64,000 bases of DNA, taken from contig CAYSCZ010000008.1 of NCBI GenBank assembly GCA_964429655.1, forward strand, positions 10,807 to 74,806, written 5' to 3'. Under the pieces are notes generated by a model. That model was not told the origin of the DNA and searched no databases. It worked only from the letters and a program-made list of their open reading frames with translations. The stretch comes from CAYSCZ01 sp964429655. Lineage in GTDB: Bacteria > Bacteroidota > Bacteroidia > Cytophagales > Cyclobacteriaceae. Both the position numbers and the translations under genes were made by a program. This document shows positions 1 through 9,105 of this stretch, one piece after another (the stretch's first letter is position 1; every line of letters begins with the position of its first letter).

Positions 1-994
1 CCTGGAAAGTCACAATGGGTGCTGGTGCCGTCTGACCGGCAATGCCTTCATCTGAGGTATTAAGCTGGAACCCATTGACAGAATTTTGAAAAAGGTAATT
101 AAACCTGGCGGATTCATTAGTCTTAACATTTCCTCTATAGATGGTTGAATCCCGGGAAACCATCGAAATCAAAAAATCTGAGATGATTATATCATCTCCC
201 TGTGTTTCCAGCTCAAATAGTTGCCAATTAAGGTTAGAAGCTTCTATAGCTGTCCCAAAAGGTGCAACCATTGAATTATCAGCACTGGATATCCCATTTT
301 GTGCGGCACTGTAAGCAAGGCCATACTCCTGTGTATGCATATAGAATCTTGCCTTTAATGTATACGCAACCTCCATCCATGCCGTAGGATCCCCATCAAA
401 AAATATCTCAGAATTAATCACAGGCCTACCTGTACCGGTGTTAAGGTTTTCTATTGCTTCATCCAGTAAAAGCTGAATTTTATCATATACAACTGATTGT
501 GCCTCAAACATTGGATTCGAAACTTCCACTTTTGATAGGTCATCAAAAGGGATATCACCGTATAAAGAAGCTGCTGTACCGGTTGATAAAGCTTCAAGTA
601 CTTGTGCTATACCAATGGTAACACCGGTAATACCCTGCTCCTCAGCCAGGTTTTTGGAAAGTCGGGCGTTTCTAAATGCATTTATAAAAACATCATCCCA
701 TAGTCCATCAAAATCACTAGTGGTAACCGTATATGAATTAAATCCCCCATATTGACGGTCAATGCCTGTATGTGTACCGGCAAAGATTCCAGCCATTCTG
801 GAATTAATTCCATTTTGCAATAGTATTTGTCCTACACCTGCCGTGGTTAAAACACTTTGATATTCGGTGGAAGTAGGATTGTTGGGATCAATATTGATAT
901 CACCATCTCCATCAACCAGGTCACGGCACCCTATAAGGCCTGTTATAAATATTATTGTAAGAAGTTTTGCGATTATTATTTTCATCTTCATCAT
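1..994 (-). CDS. SusD/RagB-like outer-membrane lipoprotein (C-terminal part outside window)
   Basis: This is a surface glycan- or nutrient-binding lipoprotein that would cap the SusC-like transporter encoded just upstream. Reading the minus strand from ATG 994 gives an open frame to the window edge of about 331 residues; family members are usually 450-550. The protein starts MMKMKIIIAKLL and has a lipobox ending TGLIGC with Cys23 as the lipidation site, followed by an acidic RDLVDGDGD stretch. The region rich in NPNNPT and LYGDIPFDDL is typical of the SusD-like_2 (SusD/RagB) type. It starts three bases after the SusC-like stop, so the two are cotranscribed. ATGs at 991 and 985 are alternative starts. 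The substrate cannot be read from this fragment. Confidence 0.9.
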   Translation of the reverse strand, partial: MMKMKIIIAKLLTIIFITGLIGCRDLVDGDGDINIDPNNPTSTEYQSVLTTAGVGQILLQNGINSRMAGIFAGTHTGIDRQYGGFNSYTVTTSDFDGLWDDVFINAFRNARLSKNLAEEQGITGVTIGIAQVLEALSTGTAASLYGDIPFDDLSKVEVSNPMFEAQSVVYDKIQLLLDEAIENLNTGTGRPVINSEIFFDGDPTAWMEVAYTLKARFYMHTQEYGLAYSAAQNGISSADNSMVAPFGTAIEASNLNWQLFELETQGDDIIISDFLISMVSRDSTIYRGNVKTNESARFNYLFQNSVNGFQLNTSDEGIAGQTAPAPIVTFQ

Positions 995-997
995 CTT

Positions 998-3900
998 TTA
1001 TAAATTGAGTTGAATGGAAAAAACATATGATTTGGTACCCGGATTATTGAAATATTCGATACCCCGTGCATTACTGACCCCGTTTAGGTTAGTGTCGGGA
1101 TCATTACCTTCGAAAGGTGTCCATATTACCAGGTTTCTTCCTGTTGCAGAAAGTTGAATTGATTCAAATCCCTTATTTTTAATCCATTGATTATTAAGCG
1201 TATAAGAAAGTTCGATGCGTCTTAATCTTGTCCAGGAACCGTCTTCCACATATAATTCGTCATTACCACTTCCAAAGAATCCACCATCAGCCTGATACCA
1301 TGGCTCAGTAAGTGCCACTGGTCCGTCACCAAAGTCACGCACAACCCCCCTGAAAGTTGTGCCTGCAAAAATCACATCTCCATTATAATCTAATAAATTT
1401 TGATTGGTTGTAGTCTCAACAGCTGATGCTCCCCAGGTGCCAATATCATACAATGCAGATTTTGTCCCGGCATAAATGTCTGCTCCCTGAAAAGTCTCAA
1501 AAAGCATTGAAAATCCAAAGTTTTTATATTGAACATTTGTGATCCATGAACCTCTCCAGTCCGGATTCGGGTCACCAATCACACCCGGTTCTTCATCTTG
1601 TTCAGGAAATCCATTTTCATCTAAAACAATCTTTCCTGATTCGTCCCTCTTGGTTTTTGATCCAAAGAAAACTCCAAAAGGCTGGCCCTCTACCACGCGA
1701 TTTGAAACGGCATTTAAACCTCCAATATCCTGTCCTTCAGCACCTTTTAAATCTGCCACAAGGTTTTCATTTCTTGAGTATAGAAGGTTTGTTTGGACTG
1801 TCAGGTCTTTCCTGTCCAGTACTTTTAAGCCTAAGTCAATTTCTGTTCCCTTATTCTCTACGTTAGCAAAATTGTCAACAATTCTATCATAACCTGTCGT
1901 GTTTGGCAGTCGTCTGAAAAATATAGCACCCTCCGTCCTGTTATCATAATAAGTAAAGCTTAACGACAACCGGTCATTTAAAAACCTTAAATCAGTACCC
2001 AGTTCGATTTCAGTTTTTCTCTCTGGTTCCAAAAACGGATTACCCAGTACAATACTTTCTGTGAACCCTCCATTTCCAAACAATCCGGTGCTGATAGAAC
2101 CCCCAAGCGCATCGGTATAGGTAGGCTGAACGATTCGGTTATTAGTGTTATAAGGTCCGGGCTCCTGACCTACTTCCCCGTAAGAGGCCCTTAACTTAGC
2201 AAATGATAAAAAATTTATATTAACCATCTTGTGGAATTGCCAGGCACCGGTAATGGATGGAAACCAGAATGATGGATCAGCCTGATCTCCAAATGTAGAT
2301 GATACCTCCCCCCTTAATGAACCGGTTATAAACAAATTCTGATAGGCTTGTAAAGTAACCTCAGCATAGACTGCAGACTTTCTGCTTTCAGTAGTATTAG
2401 CTGAAGCTGTACGATTCTCTGGTAGCGCATTATTTAAATCCCTCGCGCCTGTTTCCACATCTGCAAACTGGATAAAATTGATTATTTCATTTTGAGTAGT
2501 GTACCTTTTACTTTGATTGTAATTAAATCCTACCAACATAGTCAAATCGAAGTTGCTGCTAATTGATCTGTTCCCTTTTACAATTAGGTCAGTATTCAGG
2601 ATAGAATTTTTACGAAGCAATGTTTCAAACAATCCTGTCCTGAAACCACCTGCTGCCGAGCCGGGAGTAAAAAACTGATCCTTTTGCTCGCTGTATGAAT
2701 CCAATCCAACCCGACCAATAACATCTATCCAATCAGTGACAGAGTAGGTCAGTTTAAAATTGTTAATGAACCTATCCACAATAGCTAAATCCTCTTGTTC
2801 TCTGGTAGTCCAAAGTGGATTGTTGTAGCCAGCATTGCCACTGCCCAGATGATTTCTGTACGATCTGTGACGGTTTTCTTCGGGAGATGCATCAGGCCCC
2901 GGGAAGTAACTGCCTCGATATCCTATGTTATTGAAATCCGGGGGCGTTCTGGTCAACCCAAGGTATAGCCCTGATGATTGAGCCCCTCGTCTAATTCTAT
3001 TTGAAGTTGTTCTGGTGTAATTAATATTGACATTTAATACAAAATCATCATTTAAGAGTTGCTCACCATTAAATCTTGCTGTGGTCCGATTGTAGTCAGA
3101 ATTGTCTTTAATGATCCCCTGCTGATCAAGGTTACTAATACTAAAGAAAACATTACCAGTCTCATTCCCAGCGGTTAGGCTCACGTTATTTTCCCAGAAA
3201 TGGCCGTTTTGGAATACCTGATCAAAATTTTCATCTAAGAAAGTTTCCCGGGAATTTTTACTGATGACCGGATAATAAACATCGCCGTTCTGATCAACAA
3301 AAAACTCTCCGGATGTATCAAACTCATCTTGACCTCCAGACCGGTCTGCTATTTTATCACCCCAAGAATCCCGTTGCACCGGATCATAGACACCATTATT
3401 TCCTTGGCCAAATTTATCCTGTAAGGGGTATTTTCGACTTACTCTATCAATTGAATAAGTGGACTTAACCGAAACCTGAAGCTTCTGATTATATTTTCCA
3501 CTTTTCGTGGTGATCACGATGGCACCATTCATAGCAGATGTACCCCAAAGTGCGGCAGCGGAAGCCCCTTTTAAAACACTGATGTTTTCAATATCATTAG
3601 GATTGATGTCATTTAATCTAGATTGCTGGGCTATTTGTCCAGTACCGAAATTATCGTTGCTGATGGGTACCCCATCGACAATAATCAGGGGTTGACTACC
3701 GCCGGTTAACGTTGAAACTCCCCTTATCTGGATATATGATCCAGCTCCGGGGTCGCCTGAGTTTCTGGAGATGGTTACGCCGGTTGCTTTTCCTGATATT
3801 GCGTTGAGTAAATTAGGTTCAGCTGCTTTTACAATGTCATCAGTTTTCAACTGAGAATTGGCATATCCAACATTATCCTTATTGGCTTTAAACCCAAGTG

Positions 3901-4231
3901 CTGTTACAACAACCTCCGCTAGCTCCTCGGCATCTATTTCCAGAGTGACATCAATAATTGATCGGTTGCCAACATCTATCACCTGACTGATAAAACCCAC
4001 AAAGGTTACGCTTAACTGTGCATTCTCTTCAACACTAATGCTGTAGTTTCCATTAATATCTGAGATTACACCATTCGTTGTGCCAACCTCCAAAATGGTT
4101 GCCCCTATTAAAGGCTCTCCGTTATTATCTTTTATCGTCCCTTTAACAACCTGTTGTGCCTTTAATTCACTGACAATACTTGTGGTAATTATTATTAAGA
4201 AAAAGACCGATTGTAACCCTTTATTCATCAT
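998..4231 (-). CDS. SusC/RagA-like TonB-dependent outer-membrane transporter
   Basis: This is an outer-membrane, TonB-powered importer that pairs with the SusD-like lipoprotein downstream. The order of parts is a signal peptide (MMNKGLQSVFFLIIITT, cleavage near ELKAQ), a carboxypeptidase-regulatory-like beta domain (VKGTIKDNNGEPLIGATI and onward, roughly the first 90 mature residues), the VVVTALGFKANKDNVGYA linker typical of SusC proteins, a plug domain ending near IVITTKSGK, and a long beta-barrel finishing on YVFSIQLNL. The open frame reaches upstream to a TTG at 4258, but ATG 4231 puts the signal peptide at the terminus and is preferred. At about 1077 residues it is full length. There is no N-terminal FecA-type signalling extension, so a FecR/sigma circuit is not indicated. 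The substrate is unknown. Confidence 0.95.
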   Translation of the reverse strand: MMNKGLQSVFFLIIITTSIVSELKAQQVVKGTIKDNNGEPLIGATILEVGTTNGVISDINGNYSISVEENAQLSVTFVGFISQVIDVGNRSIIDVTLEIDAEELAEVVVTALGFKANKDNVGYANSQLKTDDIVKAAEPNLLNAISGKATGVTISRNSGDPGAGSYIQIRGVSTLTGGSQPLIIVDGVPISNDNFGTGQIAQQSRLNDINPNDIENISVLKGASAAALWGTSAMNGAIVITTKSGKYNQKLQVSVKSTYSIDRVSRKYPLQDKFGQGNNGVYDPVQRDSWGDKIADRSGGQDEFDTSGEFFVDQNGDVYYPVISKNSRETFLDENFDQVFQNGHFWENNVSLTAGNETGNVFFSISNLDQQGIIKDNSDYNRTTARFNGEQLLNDDFVLNVNINYTRTTSNRIRRGAQSSGLYLGLTRTPPDFNNIGYRGSYFPGPDASPEENRHRSYRNHLGSGNAGYNNPLWTTREQEDLAIVDRFINNFKLTYSVTDWIDVIGRVGLDSYSEQKDQFFTPGSAAGGFRTGLFETLLRKNSILNTDLIVKGNRSISSNFDLTMLVGFNYNQSKRYTTQNEIINFIQFADVETGARDLNNALPENRTASANTTESRKSAVYAEVTLQAYQNLFITGSLRGEVSSTFGDQADPSFWFPSITGAWQFHKMVNINFLSFAKLRASYGEVGQEPGPYNTNNRIVQPTYTDALGGSISTGLFGNGGFTESIVLGNPFLEPERKTEIELGTDLRFLNDRLSLSFTYYDNRTEGAIFFRRLPNTTGYDRIVDNFANVENKGTEIDLGLKVLDRKDLTVQTNLLYSRNENLVADLKGAEGQDIGGLNAVSNRVVEGQPFGVFFGSKTKRDESGKIVLDENGFPEQDEEPGVIGDPNPDWRGSWITNVQYKNFGFSMLFETFQGADIYAGTKSALYDIGTWGASAVETTTNQNLLDYNGDVIFAGTTFRGVVRDFGDGPVALTEPWYQADGGFFGSGNDELYVEDGSWTRLRRIELSYTLNNQWIKNKGFESIQLSATGRNLVIWTPFEGNDPDTNLNGVSNARGIEYFNNPGTKSYVFSIQLNL

Positions 4232-4410
4232 GTAATCTTTTATTTTATGTGAATGCAATTATATATTTCGTAATTTCAGTTGTCAAACTATATGTTTATT
4301 ATAAATTTATCAATTCTATCTTTAAATTTTGTAAAATCATTATTTTTAAGAATTTTTATTGAATTTTATCAACTTTCAAAGAATTTTAAAAATGTTATAT
4401 TGTAGTATAA

Positions 4411-4418
4411 TATTTTTG
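4411..4418 (+). promoter_or_regulatory. Candidate Bacteroidota -7 box (TATTTTTG)
   Basis: TATTTTTG fits the TAnnTTTG -7 element recognised by the Bacteroidota primary sigma factor and lies 13 bases before the ATG at 4432. No clear TTTG is seen at the expected -33 distance, and the region is very AT-rich, so a chance match is possible. Confidence 0.35.
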
Positions 4419-4431
4419 TTGTCTTATAGCG

Positions 4432-5574
4432 ATGGATGTAAGTGGACCATATAGGGAGTTTGTGTCTAAGCTGGAAAAGCTCTTCGGGAAGTTTGATTCA
4501 GATCAAAAACGTTTCGATCGAGCCAATAACTCTAAAATAGCACGTGAACTAGGATATTCTGATGCTCAATTTTCAAGACTTATCAACCAAACAGCCACAG
4601 AAGGTGAATACCAAAGAGCTACCCAAAATGTGGATAGAATACTTCAAATTGAGAGACTTGAGAAAAAACTGAAGCAGGTAGAAAAGCCAATTAATTGGAA
4701 AGCCAGTCCCATATGGCTTATAACTTCAGTCATGCTCTTAATCATCATAATTATTCTGTATTCCTTTAAGGTAATGCAGAATATTGATGACCAATCAAAC
4801 GATTCAAATATAGCCCTGAGCCGAGATCATACGCTGAGGTGGTCCTTCGAATCCTCTTTTATAGATCCTTACATTAAGTTGGATGACTTGCCTAATGATT
4901 GTAACTATCCATGTTATAAATATCAAGGCCGATGGGAACTCGATGAAACCTACAAACTTCCCTTTTTCAGAGAAAGAAACGGGTTTCATTACCTGGCTAC
5001 ATCGGTTATAATGTATGCAAGATGTATGACAGAAAAGAGTGAAAAAGGTGATATTATTGAAGGTTATGAATATCAGAAACATGAAATTTGGTATGATAAG
5101 CGGGAGTGGCCTATTGATTCATTTTTAACATCAGAGAATAAATTAAAGGATAATTACAGTGAATTAGATTTTAATAATCAAACAGGTTTCGTCAAAGTCG
5201 CTAATGTCCACACATTCTTCAGAAATGAATTTATACTGGACTCAGATTCCATCATACGTAATGGCAAAGTCATTGGCAGAGATCTGGAATACATATCTAT
5301 TGATAAACTAAGCCGGAAAATAAAATCAGAAAACCTTCCAGGTGAGATACAATCTGAACTGAATAGAATTGTCAATAACCGATTGAAAGACTTTTCCAAT
5401 CCAATTAATTGCAATCCATCCCCATTGATAAATGAAGATTTCAATCTTATCAATGATGGTGATAAGATGAGTTTTAATTGTCAACTAACAACAAGCAGGT
5501 TTGGCATCGACTATACAAAAACATATAAACTTTCTGACCAGTATATCAAGAACCGATGCATAACTACCAACTAA
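4432..5574 (+). CDS. Membrane-anchored helix-turn-helix protein with Cys-rich extracytoplasmic domain
   Basis: I do not recognise a named family. The N-terminal part looks like a Cro/C1-type helix-turn-helix (residues about 33-51, SKIARELGYSDAQFSRLIN), followed by a short charged helix (66-85), one transmembrane segment (about 92-113) and an extracytoplasmic C-terminal domain of about 265 residues. That domain has several cysteines (for example NDCNYPC, YARCMTE, PINCNP, FNCQLT), which suggests disulfides. The topology is that of a one-component transmembrane regulator: DNA-binding part inside, sensor outside. It is transcribed divergently from the SusC-like gene across about 200 bases, so regulation of that pair is a reasonable inference, not a demonstrated fact. 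Alternatively the N-terminal domain may bind a protein and not DNA. Confidence 0.75.
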   Translation: MDVSGPYREFVSKLEKLFGKFDSDQKRFDRANNSKIARELGYSDAQFSRLINQTATEGEYQRATQNVDRILQIERLEKKLKQVEKPINWKASPIWLITSVMLLIIIIILYSFKVMQNIDDQSNDSNIALSRDHTLRWSFESSFIDPYIKLDDLPNDCNYPCYKYQGRWELDETYKLPFFRERNGFHYLATSVIMYARCMTEKSEKGDIIEGYEYQKHEIWYDKREWPIDSFLTSENKLKDNYSELDFNNQTGFVKVANVHTFFRNEFILDSDSIIRNGKVIGRDLEYISIDKLSRKIKSENLPGEIQSELNRIVNNRLKDFSNPINCNPSPLINEDFNLINDGDKMSFNCQLTTSRFGIDYTKTYKLSDQYIKNRCITTN

Positions 5575-5602
5575 AAAGTATATAATAATATGATGTCAAT
5601 AA

Positions 5603-5630
5603 TCTAAAAAGGCTTTCTTTTGGGGAGCCT
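5603..5630 (-). terminator. Possible minus-strand terminator overlapping the end of the small membrane-protein gene
   Basis: On the minus strand the bases at 5630-5610 can fold as an 8-bp stem with two G-U pairs (AGGCTCCC against GGCTTTCT-type arms, with a short A-rich loop), followed by five T at 5609-5605. The hairpin covers the last codons and stop of the gene ending at 5604. It is short and weak. Confidence 0.3.
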
Positions 5631-6050
5631 CCAGATTATTATAAAATGTAAAAGAAGATTTGATAAAAACAATAAAATTCCTCCCTGAAGATATTTAAAA
5701 GAAAAACCATACAACATTAAGTTATCAAATTTGTAGAAAAACATCATTCTATAATCGAAATAATACACTGTGATATATATTATCAAACCACTTAGCGCTG
5801 AATATAGAACCCAAAGGTATCCTATATACCGCTTCCACTTCTCGACTACAAACCCGATAATAATGGAACTTAAAATTATAGTCAGTATAACTTCATCTGA
5901 TATATCTATTATCAATCTTTTACCCCTCATGTAAATAAAGAACCTATTATTATTAGCCAGTATTGAAGCAAGCATAAACTCTGAATTAAGAAGAATTTTA
6001 TGCCCACCCTCGATCAAAGACATAAAAGAATCCAAAATCAACTTTCTCAT
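5604..6050 (-). CDS. Hypothetical integral membrane protein, 148 aa
   Basis: This is an unrecognised small membrane protein. Hydropathy suggests an N-terminal amphipathic region followed by three transmembrane helices (EVILTIILSSIIIGFVV near residue 53, YLWVLYSALSGLIIYITVYY near 78, and GGILLFLSNLLLHFIIIW near 122) and a short basic tail RLPKRKPF. No catalytic motif is visible. It converges on the helix-turn-helix membrane gene with 29 bases between the stops and has its own candidate -7 box upstream, so it is probably monocistronic. Confidence 0.65.
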   Translation of the reverse strand: MRKLILDSFMSLIEGGHKILLNSEFMLASILANNNRFFIYMRGKRLIIDISDEVILTIILSSIIIGFVVEKWKRYIGYLWVLYSALSGLIIYITVYYFDYRMMFFYKFDNLMLYGFSFKYLQGGILLFLSNLLLHFIIIWRLPKRKPF

Positions 6051-6097
6051 TCAAATAATATTTGTTTCGCTTGTCGTCTTTTTTTTAGAGCAAGGCG

Positions 6098-6105
6098 CAA
6101 AAATA
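6098..6105 (-). promoter_or_regulatory. Candidate -7 box (TATTTTTG) for the 148-aa membrane protein
   Basis: Read on the minus strand this is TATTTTTG followed by CGCC, matching TAnnTTTG, about 48 bases upstream of the ATG at 6050. A -33 element is not evident. Confidence 0.35.
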
Positions 6106-6149
6106 CACTTATAATTATCTTTTTAATTAATATATTAAAACGGATAAAT

Positions 6150-7430
6150 TTATCCTTTGAATAGATTTAGATTACTAAAGTTGAACTTTAATAATTGACG
6201 GATAGTGTTTTTTTTTGCACCAAATAGATCAACTAAAACTGAAGCATATACTGATCTAAAATCTATTTCCATTTTTACATTCAAAGATTTGTCCGTGCCA
6301 GCAATAGCTGGATTATCTCCAATAACGATAGGCTTAACATTGGTTCCAAAAAGCATCATTGGTGCTGCTTCACCGTGGTCCGTACCATAACTGGCATTGG
6401 ACGCTATTTTTCTTCCAAATTCTGAAAATGTCATAGCCAGCACTTTATGATCATGGCCCAACAAAGTAAGATCTTCCATAAAAGTGCCAATGCTCTGGGA
6501 TAATTCCTTCAGCAATAATGCATGCTCACCCATGGATGGATCCTTTTTATCAACCTGAGATGAATGTGTGTCAAATCCACCCTGTTTAACAATATAAATT
6601 TTTGTTTGTAACCCTCCAGATATTAACCTAGCAACTGTTTTTAATTGCCTTGCAAGATTGGACTGATTGTATTTTTCAGATAAATTATTTCCCTTAGAAA
6701 AAGCTTTTTTCACTATGCCTCCATAGTTATTTGCTTTCTTTATAGACTCTACAACAAACGCTAGCTCCCTTCCATGAGCACTATTTTTTGGTACATTCAA
6801 CGATTCTTCTGATGGTAAATCAAATGTCCTGAGAGCCCTGGGATTGTGAACAGCATAACTAAAATTAGATTTATAGCTCTGGCAGGTACTGGAAAGTTTT
6901 GAATCAATGGCAATAGCAAGTGGATAAGGATATTTTTCATTTGGATATTGACTTGGAAAAAATTCATGTTCTTCTATTAAATACTTCCCAAGCCAACCCG
7001 TGCTATCTGTTTCATTCGTTGGTGAGGCACTGGTCCATATATCCCTTGATCTGAAATGTGATTTATCCGGATTAGGATATCCGACATTTTGAATTATTTG
7101 CATCCTCCCATCCTCGAATAGCTTTTTCATTTCTAACAAACTAGGATTAAACTTTAGTTTGTCTATACCATCAACAGTTAGTAACTTTTTTTCAGGGATC
7201 AATATATTTTTTCGTTTTTTAAAGAGTTGGTCATATTGATCAATTGGAATGAAGGTATTTAATCCATCGTTTCCGCCATTTAATTGAATCAATACCAGAA
7301 TATCTCCCTGATCTTTAGAAAACTCATAAAAAGTTAACCAATCTTCTATATTGCTTGCAGATAGTCCCAGACCGTTTAAAGACAGTGGTATACTAAAAGC
7401 TGTATGTTTTAAAAAATTTCTTCTTTTCAA
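6150..7430 (-). CDS. DUF1501 family protein (sulfatase/phosphatase-like fold), Tat-type leader
   Basis: DUF1501 proteins have an alkaline-phosphatase/sulfatase-like fold, and their biochemical role is not established. Seen here: an N-terminal twin-arginine type motif RRNFLK (residues 3-8) followed by a modest hydrophobic stretch, the family hallmark QLNGGNDGLNTF (49-60), GGFDTH in the middle, and TFSEFGRK with GTDHGEA near residue 350. The length of 426 is normal. It lies 13 bases after the DUF1800 gene on the same strand; the DUF1800-DUF1501 pair is a recurrent operon in many bacteria. Export by Tat is inferred from the leader only. Confidence 0.9.
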   Translation of the reverse strand: MKRRNFLKHTAFSIPLSLNGLGLSASNIEDWLTFYEFSKDQGDILVLIQLNGGNDGLNTFIPIDQYDQLFKKRKNILIPEKKLLTVDGIDKLKFNPSLLEMKKLFEDGRMQIIQNVGYPNPDKSHFRSRDIWTSASPTNETDSTGWLGKYLIEEHEFFPSQYPNEKYPYPLAIAIDSKLSSTCQSYKSNFSYAVHNPRALRTFDLPSEESLNVPKNSAHGRELAFVVESIKKANNYGGIVKKAFSKGNNLSEKYNQSNLARQLKTVARLISGGLQTKIYIVKQGGFDTHSSQVDKKDPSMGEHALLLKELSQSIGTFMEDLTLLGHDHKVLAMTFSEFGRKIASNASYGTDHGEAAPMMLFGTNVKPIVIGDNPAIAGTDKSLNVKMEIDFRSVYASVLVDLFGAKKNTIRQLLKFNFSNLNLFKG

Positions 7431-7443
7431 TACAATTTAATTT

Positions 7444-9027
7444 CTAACATAATTGAAAATGTGGAAGCCTGATAATATTTTGGATTAATACATTTAATCG
7501 AGACTTTATGTAGTTTTTGTTATCAACATCATATGGGTTTTCAAGATATTTCTTGTACGTACTATTCCATTTGGATGACGATAGTCCGACGAATTTTTTT
7601 TCAATATCATCTATCTGGATAGAAGAGAGCGGAAACGCAATTAATAATTCAATAAATGTTGTAACCACTTTTTTTGGATCATCAGCATTCTCTATTTCTT
7701 CAAGAACATTCAAAGGGTCAATCCTCATAAATACACTTTTTTTTATTATCCCATTTTTCCTCATTAACCTCTTAATAAATCGATCGCGCTCTGATAAGGT
7801 AGAAGGAGATATCCAATATCTGTAATAAATTGGTTCCTGATAATATGCCCTCCAGCCTGCCACATCAGGAAGATCAAGTATATCCTGGTTTTGTCTAAAC
7901 AAGCTTCTGTAGATCTCAATTTTTAATTCATAAGAAGATTTATCACTCATGATAACCGGAAATTCTACCTGCAACTGTCTTAAAAATCCTATGGTGAAGT
8001 CAACAGGTGACTTTATCTGAGCACCCATAAATTGGGAATCAAAAAAATGCTCACTACTTAAAAGTGTTTTTAAAACAGGTTTGATTTCATAACTATTGGT
8101 TATAAGAATCTTTGAAAGTTTGGTGATAATATATCTCTCTACATCATCATCAATCTTATAATAAACGAACCATCGGTATATTTTTCGACATATATGTTTA
8201 GCAGTTTCTTCTTTATTGAAAATCATGTCGATGAGAAGTTCATATTCCTTTTCTTCATTATTTTCAATTACTGCATTATCATAGATATAGGAAAAAGACT
8301 TTTTCCCTTTAAAATGATTTTTTGAAATATATTTTACAGTTTTTTTTGGGTTTTTTTTAGTTATGTAACCAGAGAGCACTTTTGCGGCTTCTTGAATATC
8401 CAGTTCAGTGAAATTTGTGTAATCTTCTTTACCTTTTAACGGCCCCTTTCCTATAGTATAAAGTTCAAACAACTCTCGTGCATAATTTTCATTAGGAGCT
8501 TCGGCTACATTAGTATCTCCATTCAGGTAAATTAACATAGCTTGACTAACTGTTACCTGTCTTAACAGGGATTTGATATTTCCAAGACCGGCTCTTTGGT
8601 ATAAATCAATCAATTCGTAAATACCCCTGGCGTCATTAACTATGGATGCCTGAACAGCAAAATGATTCATCCAAAAAAGTGTGATCTTCTGCTGGATACT
8701 AAATTTCTGGTTCAAAAAATTATCAATCATCCATACCTTCAGACAGTTTCTTCTGACAAAATCACTACCATATTTTTTGTTTATCCAGGGCTTACCTATT
8801 GGAGTTTTTGGATCATTTTCAAAGTAGTAGTTAATAGGAGGTGAAATTTTTGGAGGAACTTCATAGACCAATTTATTCAGCGTTTTAGATAGCCCTAAAT
8901 CTATTGAATAATTTATTTCTTTAATCGTGGGACCAAAAAGAACCCTCCTAAGTAAGTGGCCGGCTTTCAATTTATTCCATTCCCCATCATAGGGTTCAAG
9001 ACTTAAATGTATCGGTTCATGTCTCAT
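7444..9027 (-). CDS. DUF1800 family protein
   Basis: The function of the family is unknown. Hallmarks are in order: AGHLLRRVLFG (residues 22-32 of the TTG-started frame), LFWMNHFAVQ (118-127) and the signature NENYARELFELYTIGKG (180-196). No signal peptide is visible, although the partner DUF1501 protein carries a Tat-type leader, so the pair could be exported together or this protein may act inside. The frame opens at TTG 9030, with ATG immediately after at 9027; the ATG is preferred. At 527 residues it is full length. Isoleucine and lysine are rich in the C-terminal half, in keeping with local AT bias. It is first in a two-gene unit with DUF1501. Confidence 0.9.
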   Translation of the reverse strand: MRHEPIHLSLEPYDGEWNKLKAGHLLRRVLFGPTIKEINYSIDLGLSKTLNKLVYEVPPKISPPINYYFENDPKTPIGKPWINKKYGSDFVRRNCLKVWMIDNFLNQKFSIQQKITLFWMNHFAVQASIVNDARGIYELIDLYQRAGLGNIKSLLRQVTVSQAMLIYLNGDTNVAEAPNENYARELFELYTIGKGPLKGKEDYTNFTELDIQEAAKVLSGYITKKNPKKTVKYISKNHFKGKKSFSYIYDNAVIENNEEKEYELLIDMIFNKEETAKHICRKIYRWFVYYKIDDDVERYIITKLSKILITNSYEIKPVLKTLLSSEHFFDSQFMGAQIKSPVDFTIGFLRQLQVEFPVIMSDKSSYELKIEIYRSLFRQNQDILDLPDVAGWRAYYQEPIYYRYWISPSTLSERDRFIKRLMRKNGIIKKSVFMRIDPLNVLEEIENADDPKKVVTTFIELLIAFPLSSIQIDDIEKKFVGLSSSKWNSTYKKYLENPYDVDNKNYIKSRLNVLIQNIIRLPHFQLC

Positions 9028-9105
9028 CAAAGATCATTAGAGTAGTTAATAAACTATACTTATAACACTAAATATAAATGTATTGTACGCGGAAATTTTT
9101 ATACG

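Noticed and set aside
1539..1892. Plus-strand frames of 106-117 codons inside the SusC-like gene
   Set aside because: Antisense to a strong TonB-dependent transporter and without signals of their own.
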